Shown here: piece after piece, positions 1 through 10,933 of the stretch
Numbering within the stretch: position 1 is the first letter of the stretch
Layout of the letters: every line of letters starts with the position of its first letter
The notes under the pieces: generated by a model
Told to the model about the DNA's origin: nothing
Databases searched by the model: none
Seen by the model: only the letters and a program-made list of their open reading frames with translations
Program-made: the position numbers and the translations under genes
NCBI GenBank assembly: GCA_963930645.1
Contig: OZ005656.1
Location: 189,817,079-189,881,078 of the forward strand
DNA from: Salticus scenicus
Taxonomy: Eukaryota; Arthropoda; Arachnida; Araneae; Salticidae
Length of the DNA stretch: 64,000 nucleotides
Direction: 5' to 3'

Positions 1-202
1 TATTAAATTATATAAAATATTACTAGAAATATTAAATAAGACAAATCAGAAGCATTATTTAAGAAGTACTTCAAATAATTAAAACTGCTTTAACATTTTT
101 TAGAATGCATGAAAATTAAAATGACAGTTTTCAATGCTTTATTAAACTATATTTTGCAGCATACATATATCTGCACAAGTTTAGCAAATATATTAATTTT
201 AC

Positions 203-237
<35 letters not shown>

Positions 238-1145
238 TAACACTTTTTATGTGATCGACAACGAAATTATTTGAAAAAGCGAACAAAAAAAAATATTATC
301 ATGATATGTAAAATATGTACAGGAAACTTGAAACTGAAAGAGAAAAAAAAAATGTAATAAAATGCTAAAAAATGTACAAAAATTCCATATTAAGTATTTA
401 TTAAATGCCATACTATTTTTCAAAGTTAATAATTAATATATCTTTTTTTTTTTTTTTTCAGTAAGTAATAGTAATTTAAATCAATTTTAAAATAAATTAG
501 TTTTTTAAAGTTATGGTTTAATAGTTTAGTTCGGAAGGAAATAATTACTGTAATGTAAATCTAATATTCCTAATTCAAAATGGAGTTTCACGAGAGACAG
601 CTTTTAATTAAGATTAAATTTCATTAATAAAATACAGACCCTTATCAAACTTATATCGACAGAATTAAAAAAGATAGAAACAAAATCAAAATTAAAACAA
701 TTGTAACTTACTTGTCACTTTAAATTTTGTGTTAGTCATAATAATAAACCTAATCATAGCTTCTATCCTCTATATTTTGCATTTGCCGTTTATCGGTTTA
801 TCATCATACCGTAGCGGAAGTGAAGGGGTAAAAGTTTTAGTTATGTTTGAAGGTCATTCGCGTATCTGTATCACATGGCTGTTTGACGTCATAGTGAATG
901 TAAAAAAAACTAAGGCTCGAAACAAACATTTGAACTTTAACGATACTGAAACCGTTAATCTGCAGATTACCTAGTTAAAATGCGGAAAACTCTTTATTCT
1001 GCACTTTAACGGGTCATTTTAGTTAATCTGCAGATTAGCTAGGTAATCTGCAGATTAACAGATTTTGCGTTTTAACGGTAACATATATATATATATTTTT
1101 TTTTAAGTGCAAAGCTGCAAATTTATTGTCAATTTGAATTTTTAG
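1..1145. other. Upstream intronic or intergenic AT-rich sequence
   Basis: No coding exon could be supported here. The stretch is AT-rich, with a poly-A run near 204-230 and a poly-T run near 441-458. It ends in the acceptor of the first exon seen, so at least its right part is probably intron of the + strand gene. Confidence 0.5.
950..1060. repeat. Clustered copies of a short perfect palindrome
   Basis: The 14-bp palindrome TAATCTGCAGATTA occurs three times within about 110 bp, near 954, 1024 and 1044, interleaved with GTTTTAACGG-like motifs. It may be the end of a small foldback element, but no second end or target duplication was found. The class is unknown. Confidence 0.5.
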
Positions 1146-1227
1146 GAAAATCCTTTATATTTAAATGATGCTTCTGAGAGCTTTTTAAAGTTCTTGAATA
1201 TTATGAACAAGGTTGATAAAAAATTGG
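1146..1227 (+). CDS. Exon of unrecognised + strand gene (fourth from last)
   Basis: The exon is 82 bp: 27 codons plus one base. It is preceded by a T-rich stretch ending TTTTTAG and followed by GTAAGT, a near-ideal donor. It encodes an amphipathic segment (ENPLYLNDASESFLKFLNIM and on) with a helix-like leucine/phenylalanine spacing. The leftover G joins the AA at the start of the next exon to make a Glu codon, so phase agrees. Earlier exons must lie left of the window. I do not recognise the protein; a HEAT/ARM-like helical repeat fold is a guess from composition only. Confidence 0.6.
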
Positions 1228-1993
1228 GTAAGTTCTATCTTTGTTTTTATTCTTCTTTTGCTTAAGTATTTGCATGATAATTTGTGTTGCAAATATGCTA
1301 ATGTTTCATCATAATCTGGTCTGATTCGTGGTATAAGTTTTCTACAATTTGATTCATAAAAACAATCCGTTCACCCTTATTTGTGAAGCATTTATGATGG
1401 AATCAGAACAAATTGATTTGGTTTAGAATAATTATCATTTCTAAGATTTATTTTAATTTCTTGGATTATCACTGAAAAATTAAAGATTATATATATTTTC
1501 TTGAACTGTCATGGTATTAACAAAGGTCAAAATATTGTTAAAATCGCTTAACAGTGCTCTTTATTCCTTTTTCCATATAAAATGTAAATGTGGGTAAATT
1601 GTTATACTAAAGCAATATAAAGGATTCTATATAAAGAGTATATATATGTATAAGAACTATTGAAAAATACATTAGTGTTATGAATTGTATACAAAACCTT
1701 GTGCTTCAAATGCTGAAAAACTCTTTTGATAATATATATTTTATAAAATTTGATAAGTTAAATGATAAATAAGATAAATATACTGACTAACCATTATAGA
1801 GTGTGAAATGTTTATGAGTTAAAAAAAAAAAAAAACAAATATTAAAAACATATGTCCATGTTTCACTTCTGCATTTTGAAATTCATATTATGTTATTATT
1901 TTATGAAAGATATGATAAATCTTGAACTTTCCCTTATTAAAAAGGGAATGGAAAAAATTCATATATATATATATATATGAATTATATATATAT

Positions 1994-2045
<52 letters not shown>

Positions 2046-3069
2046 TTCATTAGCTTGGTTGGTTAGGCTGTTGAACTTAATAATATTAATAAAAATCAAT
2101 GCATTTCAATTATCTTTTAATTTTTTATCCTTTGTATTTCATTTTGCCCACTTATATGTCTTGAAGTTTATTATGACAATTTTACTATTCATAATTAACA
2201 CTACTATATAACGTTTATTTAAGTAACTATTATAGCTTAAAAAAAAGGGGGGGGGGGGTTATGAATGTAAGTGACAAATAACATAAGTTTAAATTAACAT
2301 CACAGTAATTGTATACTTTAAAAATAAGGTTATACATGAAGAAGATAATAGAAAAATTATTATACCAAATTGAAATTAATTTTAATTAGTAACTTTAAAT
2401 AATATGAAATATTACCTAACAGAATTATTCATACCCTTACAATTACTTAACTTGTTGATAGTCTCAAATCTCATTTTAACCAAAATTACCATGTTTTCTG
2501 CATTTTAGTCATATAACTGCTATGTTGTTATTATTATTATTAATTTGAAATAATTATTATCTTCATTTTAACTTTTTTTCTTTGTTATATGATCTTGTTG
2601 AGAGTTTGGGGAAAGTTGAGAGATTGCCAAACTGGCTTTATCCACTTCACATGCCTTAAGCCATGGTGGCTTCTACTCCTTCTTCAAATTATTATTTTAT
2701 TTTGTAATTTTTCTGGTATACTTTATTCATATTTATTATATATGATCTCATCTATCAATATTTTAGACACAACTCATATTAACTTTTTCAATATCTTTTG
2801 CTTTGTATAAAGATTCATTTCCATATGTAAGTGGATTAATTCAAGTCTTCCTTCTTAGTATTTGATCATTGTAACAATGAATTCTCATATATATAGTTAG
2901 TAAATATTTTTTTTCTAGTTTTACTTTACCTTCCTTTTAATTTCTGTATTAAATTTATCTTGCAATACTGTTTAATTGGTTTTATTCTGTAAGGGCAGAT
3001 TAAGCAATAATATCTGTAAAAAATTTTTGCCTATATTCTTGTTTCTTATCTGTATTCTAATTACATTTA
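1228..3069. other. Intron sequence without further genes
   Basis: This is part of the 4.8 kb intron between the exons at 1146 and 6057. It holds an (AT)n microsatellite, a G run near 2248-2259 and ordinary AT-rich sequence. A short open frame at 2589-2810 has no recognisable content. Confidence 0.55.
1959..2041. repeat. (AT)n microsatellite
   Basis: A nearly pure AT dinucleotide tract of about 80 bp, interrupted once by GAATTAT-like sequence near 1978-1986. It is self-complementary. Confidence 0.9.
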
Positions 3070-3252
3070 CAAGGGAAGTATGAATCAGTAAAATAGCTAT
3101 TGAAACCAAACCAAGCTTATATTAAAGAGCATGGTCGAAAACATAGGTTACAGTACAAATTTGCTACAACAACCCCCATGGGGGAGATATGACCCCCTAA
3201 TAGTTTTAGTTATTTCTATAAAAACCAACAAAACACACACCATAGTAAGAAT

Positions 3253-3322
3253 GGATGGTGTAGTGGTAGCGTGCTTGACTTCTGATACGATGGTCCTGAG
3301 ATCGAGTCCCTGCAAGGGCATT
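3253..3322 (+). other. tRNA-like (pol III box A/B) sequence in the left inverted repeat
   Basis: The segment starts GGATGGTGTAGTGGTAGCG, which resembles a tRNA D-arm with box A. It contains GAGATCGAGTCCC, close to the box B consensus GGTTCGANTCC, about 40 bp later. The acceptor and anticodon stems do not pair cleanly, so I call it a tRNA-derived or degenerate sequence, not a functional tRNA gene. Confidence 0.5.
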
Positions 3323-3384
3323 TTGTAATTTTTTTTTTATGTATTTAATTAAATTGTTAATTTGAGAAAAAATATTTATTACAT

Positions 3385-3422
<38 letters not shown>

Positions 3423-4211
3423 AGTATTCCAATTAATAAAGTATTGACCTTAAGAAATATATATTTTTATTTTTTTATTTATAAATAAGAAAATCATGTT
3501 TAAAGCTCAGAATATAGTTTCTAATATATAACAATTATGATTAAAAGTAGAAAAATCATGAAAATTTGTTCACCGTCAATTATTGTTCATCACGAACATT
3601 TTGTTAAATATTTGGCTTTTCGTCGAGATTATTAGATTTGTAAAATTCATATTTATCAAGATTTTGAATATTTTGAGATATAAACTAATTATAAATTAGT
3701 AAAATAATTTTAAGAAAATTTGTCATTGTATTCAGTTTTTCCGACACCACCAAATTTGACAGTTTAATGAAATATTTGAAATAAAAGTTAAATGCTATGT
3801 CGAATAGATAAGCAACAGCTGTTGTTCATTAAGGATTTTTCATGCAAAAAATTGCATGAATAAATAATACAGTTGAGAGCAGACGATTAACTCTTGCTAT
3901 TAAGGTCGTCGTTAAAAAATAGTAATTAGAAATTTACATAAAACATAATCATTAAAAAAATTTTATTTGAATGCAATCATTAACAAAATCTTATCTAAAT
4001 GTAATATAAAAGTATTTCCCGTTAAATTATTAATTTTTTTTAATTCAATAAATAAATAGGTTAAAAATAAACAAAAATATATTAATTTGTCCGCGCTGAA
4101 AAGAAAACTTATTTCAATATAATTAATATTTTCTGTTAAAATAATGATTTAATTTAATTAAAAATATAAAAAAATAAATATTTCAGTTGAAATGAAAAAT
4201 TAAAATACAAA

Positions 4212-4280
4212 ATTCCCTTGAGGGGACTCGATCCCAGGACCTCTGTATCAGAAGTCAAGCACACTACCTCGGCACCATCC
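4212..4280 (-). other. tRNA-like sequence in the right inverted repeat
   Basis: Reverse-complement partner of the 3253-3322 segment. Here box B reads GGGATCGAGTCCC, a better stem than on the left, while the box A region reads GGTGCCGAGGTAGTGTGC. The two copies differ at several sites, as expected for old paired repeats. Confidence 0.5.
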
Positions 4281-4464
4281 GTTCTCACTATGCAGTGTGT
4301 TTTGTTGGCTTTTATAGAATGACTAAAACTATTAGGGGGTCATATCTCGCCCCATGGAGGTTGTTGCGGCAAATTTGTACGGTACCCAATGTTTTCGACC
4401 ATGCTCTTTAATTTAAGCTTGGTTTTGTTTCAATAGCAAATTTTACTGATTCATACTTCCCTTG

Positions 4465-5806
4465 CTAGTATGGAAAGTTTACTTTTCCTTGTGATTCCTT
4501 GAATTGTGAGATTTGGTGATCATGAATATAAAAGTCAAAATAGAAATTATAAAAAACAGAGATAAGATTTTTCAGCTTTTTGTCTATTTCTTTAGATCAA
4601 GGATGAATAATGTAATTTTTCCTCTAATACAATAGATTTTGCCATCAAAATTCGGTATTTCATTTTAATGTCTTCCGTTTGCATGCAGTTTCAGCTTTTT
4701 TGTCTTTTTGTCAATCTCATCCCTAAAAAAAGTAATTGAGAAATTTCTTTTGCTAAATTAAAATTCAGAATATTTAAACTAATGTTTTTAAAATAAACTT
4801 TTTCCTCGTCCCCATCCAAGCATACATCATTCCTTGTGCACTCATTTTCAGAAGCAGACATCTAAGCATTTTTGTGTATCTATTTAAAACTAAAATGAAA
4901 TGTAAATAAATAGTTTGTAGCCAGAAAATTCTTATTAAAAAGTGAGTACCTTCAGAGAGGTTGTGTTCAGGTAGTGTACCTGAATTCCAGTACCTATTTC
5001 ATTTGCAATACTGTAATTCCAGTTTTTCTGATAGTTGAGTTCATAAAATAAGATTAAAATTTCAATTCTAAACCTAATTAAAATTAATACTTTTCTTAAA
5101 GAGAGGCTAGGCGCTCTCTGCAATAAATTAAATATTCTCTCCTCATACAAAAACTTTTTCTTGATAAATTTTCAATTTTTTTTTTTTTTTTTTTTAAGAC
5201 ACTTACCAGGGGTTATAAAAAAGCGAAAATCGGGGCTGTTTAGCAGCTCATTCAAAAAATTCCATTTTATAAAATGGGCCCCTTCAAAATTTTCTATCGA
5301 TAAAATGGGCTCCCTTCACAAAATTTAAATCCATAAAACAGATTCCTTCATAAAATTGAAATTCATAAAAAAAATTCCCTTTCACAAAATTTCATTATAC
5401 AAAAATGATGCTTTCAGTATTATTTCAAATGTAACTACCTATACTTGGTTCACTGAAGCAATATTAATTTGATATTAAACATTATGCAGATTGATTGCAA
5501 AAATGGAAGGTTTTATACAATGTATATATATATATGTATTTTCCACAAAAGTAAATACAGATTTCACAAAAATATTTAGTTTTTCTCAAATTATTTTTTT
5601 ACACAAATAGGTCCCAAGATTACCCAGATGGACCCCTGAATGCACATTGAACAAAACAAATAATAATAAAAGGCTTAAATAATTATTCTAGATATGATGA
5701 GTTAGAATTTAAATAAAGTTTAAAAATTATTCTCATTTTTATCACATATAGGATAAAGTGGATAGTATAGTATAATATAGGATATATGGGAAGGCCTTTA
5801 ATATTA
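4465..5806. other. Intron sequence, short degenerate repeats
   Basis: No exon seen. Around 5255-5410 there are four or five loose copies of a 35-45 bp unit built on ATAAAATGGGCCCCTTCA-like text. A short (AT)n lies near 5521-5538. The rest is AT-rich without recognisable content. Confidence 0.45.
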
Positions 5807-5990
5807 CAGTTGAACCTTGTTAATGTAAATATCAAAGGGAAGGAAAAAAATTCATGTTATCAGTAGTTCATGCTATCAGTAACTAATCTTCGTATATCTA
5901 AATAAATCTTCATTTTGGCGGGGATTGTGGGAACAGTTCATGTTAAAAGTAATTCATGTTAAGTGTGTTCATGTTAACGAGGTTTGACTG
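5807..5990. mobile_element. Tigger/pogo-type MITE, copy 1
   Basis: The 184-bp segment begins CAGTTGAACCTTGTTAATGT and ends with the inverse, AACGAGGTTTGACTG. The left flank is TA. Related copies are at 19898-20052 and 49960-50097. CAGT termini at TA targets are typical of pogo/Tigger elements of the Tc1/mariner superfamily. It is non-coding and lies just upstream of the exon at 6057. Confidence 0.75.
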
Positions 5991-6056
5991 CATTTTGTCA
6001 ATTTTAGAATCTCTTATAATCATATTTCTATTAATATAATTATTATTGTATTTTAG

Positions 6057-6148
6057 AAAGCCATGTAATGTTACAACCTTGGATAAAAATTTTAATGGAG
6101 TCTAGATTAGAAAAGCTAGATCTTGTGACTTGGAAATTACTTCACAAG
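6057..6148 (+). CDS. Exon of unrecognised + strand gene (third from last)
   Basis: The exon is 92 bp (two bases completing a Glu codon, then 30 codons). It follows TATTTTAG and is followed by GTAAAT. It encodes SHVMLQPWIKILMESRLEKL and a further ten residues ending LLHK, predicted helical. It continues in phase from the exon at 1146 and into the exon at 27619, across an intron of about 21.5 kb. Confidence 0.65.
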
Positions 6149-6704
6149 GTAAATATAATAAAAAATATCTAAATTTAAACTCTAAGAAGTTACCATTTAA
6201 CTATTGATACAGATTTTTTATTATTATTATTCAAAGTGTAGCATGGTTATAAAACAGCATATAATAAAACAATTTTTTGAAGAATAACAGTTTTGTAAAT
6301 AAACACAATAGAATGAAAAAGACAGTGCTTTAATTTGAAATAGTTAGATGAGAGTGTAGCATAGAAGCTGATAATAGAAAGAAAAAGCTGATCTGTGCCA
6401 TTTTTACCATATCATACAAAAGGTTGTTTCTATGGCAAAAACAGGTACCATATACTAACTGATAATAAAATTTTTTAGATCTTAGATGGGATAGTAAAAA
6501 AACCTTAAAAACACTCAAATAAAGTCTTAGTAGTAGTGTGAAAATGTAAATCACAGGATATTTTTAAAAGAACTTGCAATTGTTTTTATAATCTGATACA
6601 ATAAAAATTTAATAGTCCAGGCAACAAAGGCTAAAATTTGATGAATAGAAAAAAAAAAAAAAAAAGAAATCATGGTTTTGAAATGTGGCAGTGTGCTGAA
6701 CAAC

Positions 6705-7740
6705 ATACTAAAAGTCTCCACCTATGGGGCGAGTAGGGGGATATTTTTAAGTTTTTATTAAATATCTTGAAAACTACAGGTTTTAGAGAAAAAAAATCTC
6801 ACAATTTTAATCTACGTGATATTTTCTGCAAAAATGTCTATTACGTTTGCTTTGTATAATCAATAGTTTAAAAAAATATAGGATGAAACATCACATTTTT
6901 TTTAAATGCTTTTTTGCAGTAATAAAATCAACTAAAGACTGTAATTGGAAGGGTTCTGGTAAAATATTTTCAACTTATGCATTAATTGTGTACGAAGGGG
7001 ATACTTAAGGGTAAAATAGCAAGATTTTTTTTTTAATGTTTTTAATAACTTTGAGGCAAGTAGGGGCAAATGACATTTTGAGTACCATTTCAGATAACAA
7101 AGACCAAAAATTGACAAACAGAGAAAAAAAAAATTGTCTAGTTTTGAAAATGGGCACAGTCATAGTCGAGAGTGCCCTGCCTGTAGGGGGTGGGCTGGGG
7201 GAATTTAAAGGAGGCACATTTCAGTTTTTATTAAATATATTGAAAAGTATAGGATTTAGAGAAAAAAAGATTCAATTACAAAATTAATTTATGTGAATTT
7301 CCTATAAAAATATCTGCTTCATTTTCTTTGTATGATCAATAGTTTAGAAAATATAGGGAGGTGAAATATCAAATTTTTTTGAAAAATGCTTTTTTGCAGT
7401 AGTAAAATCAACTAGACTGAAATTAAAAGGGTTCTGGTCAAATATTTTTAACTTATGCATTAATTATGTAAGCATGGGGCTATGTAAGGGTAATATAGGA
7501 CGTTTTTAATAACTTTGAGACAAGTAGAGATAAATGACGTTTTGAGTACCAATTTGGATAACGAAGACTAAAAATTGACAAACAGAAAAAAATCTTGTAG
7601 TTTTGAAAAAGAGCACAGTCACAACCGAGAGTGTCGTGAAAAACACAGTAAAAATCTCCATCCGAGGAGGGGAGCATTTAAAGAGGGCATTTTTCAGTTT
7701 TTCTGAAATATCTTGAAATCTGTGGAACTTAGCGGGATGT
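6705..7740. repeat. Tandem repeat, ~460-480 bp unit, about 2.3 copies
   Basis: The motif 'TTTTTATTAAATATCTTGAAA' in shorter form, with its preceding purine-rich GGGG stretch, recurs near 6730, 7190 and 7680. The sequences between match along their length, including AATAACTTTGAGGCAAGTAG and TTGACAAACAGA blocks. The third unit is cut off after about 70 bp. Open frames inside (for example 7036-7287) arise from the repeat and have no known domain. Confidence 0.75.
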
Positions 7741-8689
7741 TGGCGGAGAGCTAGCTTTCAACGTTCATCTATTTATAGCACCTGCAATAATACCTGAGCC
7801 AAGCAGGTACCTTTAGATGATGATGATGATGACTTCAAAATTGATAATCACAAACGATGAATCCTAAGAATAATAATTAAAAATAAAAAATGTGTGTTCA
7901 GTGTTTATTATGTATATTAAAGATAAACATTAACTGTGTATGTTCTAAGAAAAAAATAAATAGGAATGCAAATATTTAAATAAAAAATGTGTTCATAATT
8001 TTTTAATGTATGCCCATATAATGCTGTTTTCCTACTCTTTATAATATTATAATTATAATAACAATATTGTATGTATTTTGTATATACTATCATTTACATG
8101 GGATTTTTTTTTTTCTTTTTAAAGTCATTCACATTGCCTGTTTTTTTAAAACAATATTTATCATTAAAAAAAAAATTAATCTCGTTTTTATTTATTTTTT
8201 TAGTTTAACTTTACAATTGTTTACCTTTTTTCTTTTAAATCTCATTGTTTATAAAAAATCTAAGAAAAACTTAAAAAACCCATTTTTAAAGCTTCCTACC
8301 AAATGTCCATCCCAAATTTTCCCTGACAATGGGGGACTTTTAGTATGTTGTTCAGGACACTTACTGCTATGACTTTACCCATTTGCAAAACTATACGATT
8401 TATTTTCCTTGCTCACTAAGACAAAAGGTGACAAATTAAAAGAGTAGAAAAATCATAAAACATTTAATATATCACTCTTTACCTTTTAAATCAACAATTT
8501 TTATGCAAATTTAATCATTATCCAATTTTAAAAAATTGTTTGCAAATATTTTAAACGGCCAAATTACAGTGAATAAAAAAAATAATCTGGTGTGGCACTC
8601 AAATGACTTTCTATCACTCTGCATTTAAGTACTATAAGAACAGATTATTACAAAATTAGGGGTAAGATATGTATATAATAATAATTCAT
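7741..8689. other. Intron sequence, nothing recognised
   Basis: AT-rich sequence with a short (GAT)n run near 7818-7834 and several poly-T or poly-A tracts. I see no exon or mobile element ends here. Confidence 0.4.
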
Positions 8690-8852
8690 TAAGCGTAGAG
8701 AAGCCAAGCAACAGATATAAGATCACTGAAACCACAAAGACCAATAAGAATGAACAATTTTTTTTATGTAGGAGAAGCTCAGAAAGGTGAAAAAAAATTC
8801 ATCAGGGAGTATTTAAAGTACACATATAGTACACACAACAGTACACATATTT
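8690..8852 (-). repeat. Left part of an interspersed repeat split by a transposon
   Basis: This segment, read in reverse complement, matches the right part of 24264-24700 (for example the GGCTTCTACTATGCTTAATAG-like and TTGGTCATTGGTGTTTCAGTG-like stretches). The match breaks exactly at 8852, where a hAT-like element begins, and resumes at 17820. The repeat class is not recognised. Confidence 0.65.
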
Positions 8853-9486
8853 CAGGGGTGAAACTGACCTCAACTCAAAAACCCGGAAAATTAATGGGGG
8901 GGGGGGGAGGGTCAATAAAAAGGGCAACCTATTTTCAAGAAAATGTATACATAATATATGCAGACCTGCATTTTCCACGAACGGTGTTTGCGGAAAAATT
9001 TCCGCGGACGGCAATCGCGAAAAATTTTACTAAGCTCACGGAAAATTTTCTGCAAACAGCGATCACGGAAAAATCGTACGGCTACTATTCATTTTTGTTT
9101 TCTATTTGTGCAATACATTATACATTAGCGAACGCCGATCATCGTCTGTGCAGCAGGAAGCGAACGCTACTGATAAGAGCAGTGGTTTTCTCCCTGCTCA
9201 TTCCAAAGTCGGGCTTTCACGGCTGCGGCAGGCGGCAGCCGCTTTAGGACAGGAGGGGGAGGAAATGAAGGATTAGCTTACTCTTCTTTAATCACGGGAG
9301 GTTTTTAATCAGCGCTCAGTATTTATTGCGCATTGCGACGTGCTTTTTTGAATGGAAAAGCCAAGTGAGGAGAGGGTGATTTCATTCTCTAGTTTCGCGT
9401 GATTAATTAATTTTGCGACTGCTTTCTAACTGAAGTGAAATCACTGAATCTAATCCGACTTCTCGTTTCTTGTGAAGGCGGAGTTA

Positions 9487-10744
9487 TGTTGCGAAAAAAT
9501 AGTTTTCTTATGGTTTTTAGCTCGTTCGTACATGCCATTGTTATGTAATCTTTAATACATTTATCATTCATTAAGTTTGTTTTTATTAATTTAAATTGAA
9601 GCTAAATTTTCATTAAAATAACTCCTAAGTATTAGCTTATATCCTTAATTCCTAATTGAAATAGTTTTTTTTATGTTTTCAACACTTACTTCTTTCAGCA
9701 GTTCGTTACTGTTTTTGTTTACACGCGATTGACTAGAGAGATCATATTGTTATAGAGAGTCTTGTCACACAGCGCGTACTTCGCGTTTCTCCCGTAAGGT
9801 GGCCTCTGTCATCCGTGTAATATTTTATTCAACCACTCAACCCTCAGATGATACATCGTTATTTTGATTGGTTCTCTTGAGGGGTGTGTGTTTTTTTCTG
9901 TCAACCGTGCTGTTTGCAGTAATTTAAATAAGTTCTTATTTTCTTATAAAAGCTGTCTTCAGGAGTAGCTGGGTGCACTTTTTCTTTGACCTATGCTGCT
10001 GCTGTTAGTCGATATTATTGGAATAGCACTTCTTTAAAAGATGTGGATTAGAGTTATAGAAAGTTTGTTTTAATGCTGTCATGAGGTGGTGAGGTTTTTT
10101 ATATGTTTATTCTTCCCTTTCTCTGCTCCTGTAGACCGGTATACCATCGCGAGTTAATTTATCTTTTTGAAATTGATTAATTAATGTTACTTTTTTCTGA
10201 CTCACTAGAAATTTTGAATTTGTTTTGTTAATTTTGTTTGTGCCTTGCTTGCAATAATTGAACTTTGTTAAAGGTAATCTTAAGGATATATTTTTCTAGT
10301 TTCAATCACCTGTATTAATCATGAGAAATATAGTTTTAAAATAGTTTAGTGTTTCCAGAATAACTTATCCTGCTGTTTCTGCTCCATGTGGCAAAATTTT
10401 AGAGTTGTTCCTGTTAATTGAATATCTTGTTTTTATTTTTATTTTTTAATAAACGTTAGTTTTAAATAGACTTCAATTTTGTGTTCAATGTCTCCTACAC
10501 TAGCAATTATCACTTTTATATTTTGTGGATATGTAAAATTAAATATAAATGCAATAGCAGCCACGCTAAACTGTGCAGCTCTATTTTACAGATATTTTAT
10601 TTAGCCTTTTTAATTTTGGAAATTAATTGAAATTTAAATTAGAAGTTTTTTCTTAAATGTTGTTTTTGAAATTGCTATTTTGAGATTCTTTGCAAACGGG
10701 GAGAAAACTAAGTTACATTGTTGCTTTAATATAGCAACGTAACA
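9487..10744 (+). repeat. 5' LTR of the Copia element
   Basis: Starts TGTTGCGAAAAAATAG and ends ATAGCAACGTAACA, with TG...CA boundaries and a short terminal inverted repeat (TGTTGC / GCAACGTAACA). It aligns along its whole length with 15944-17203. It should hold the element's promoter and polyadenylation signal; an AATAAA is present near 10448. Confidence 0.93.
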
Positions 10745-10751
10745 TTAAATT

Positions 10752-10762
10752 GGTTATGGGCC
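10752..10762 (+). other. Primer-binding site, half-tRNA initiator Met type
   Basis: GGTTATGGGCC lies seven bases after the 5' LTR. It is the reverse complement of the conserved anticodon-stem region (GGCCCAUAACC) of animal initiator methionine tRNA. Drosophila copia uses a cleaved half of this tRNA as primer, so the same unusual priming is likely here. The match is seen directly; the priming mode is inferred from the family. Confidence 0.8.
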
Positions 10763-10933
10763 TAAATTGTATTCCAGGCCCACCTCTTGCAATTAATTAG
10801 ATGCAAGTTAGTAATTATTAATTATTTCAATTGAAGTTTATTTTGCCACATGTTCCTAGAATATTAAAAATAAGGTGAAGGGGGGGCAATAGTTTAAATT
10901 AAAAAAAAAAATCTGGACTTTAACTTTATAGCA

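Larger units (their letters stand above)
3070..4464. mobile_element. 1.4 kb element with ~260-bp inverted ends that each contain a tRNA-like sequence
   Basis: The left end (3070 to about 3330) is repeated in reverse complement at about 4205-4464. Both ends begin CAAGGGAAGTATGAATCAGT, then share a GCATGGTCGAAAACA block, a CCCCCTAATAGTTTTAGT-type block and a tRNA-like segment. A third copy of the same end begins at 42892, so this is a dispersed family with a fixed terminus. The ~870-bp middle is AT-rich and non-coding. No target-site duplication is obvious, so the class is open: a foldback/TIR element, or two inverted SINE-like units. Confidence 0.65.

Noticed and set aside
3253..3322. Functional tRNA gene
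   Set aside because: The acceptor and anticodon stems do not pair well, and both copies lie in mobile-element arms.
3131..3328. 65-codon open frame over the tRNA-like segment
   Set aside because: It lies in an inverted repeat with a tRNA-like sequence; no protein similarity or splice context.
8750..9247. 165-codon open frame crossing into the hAT-like element
   Set aside because: It crosses the element boundary at 8853, so it is a chance frame made by the insertion.
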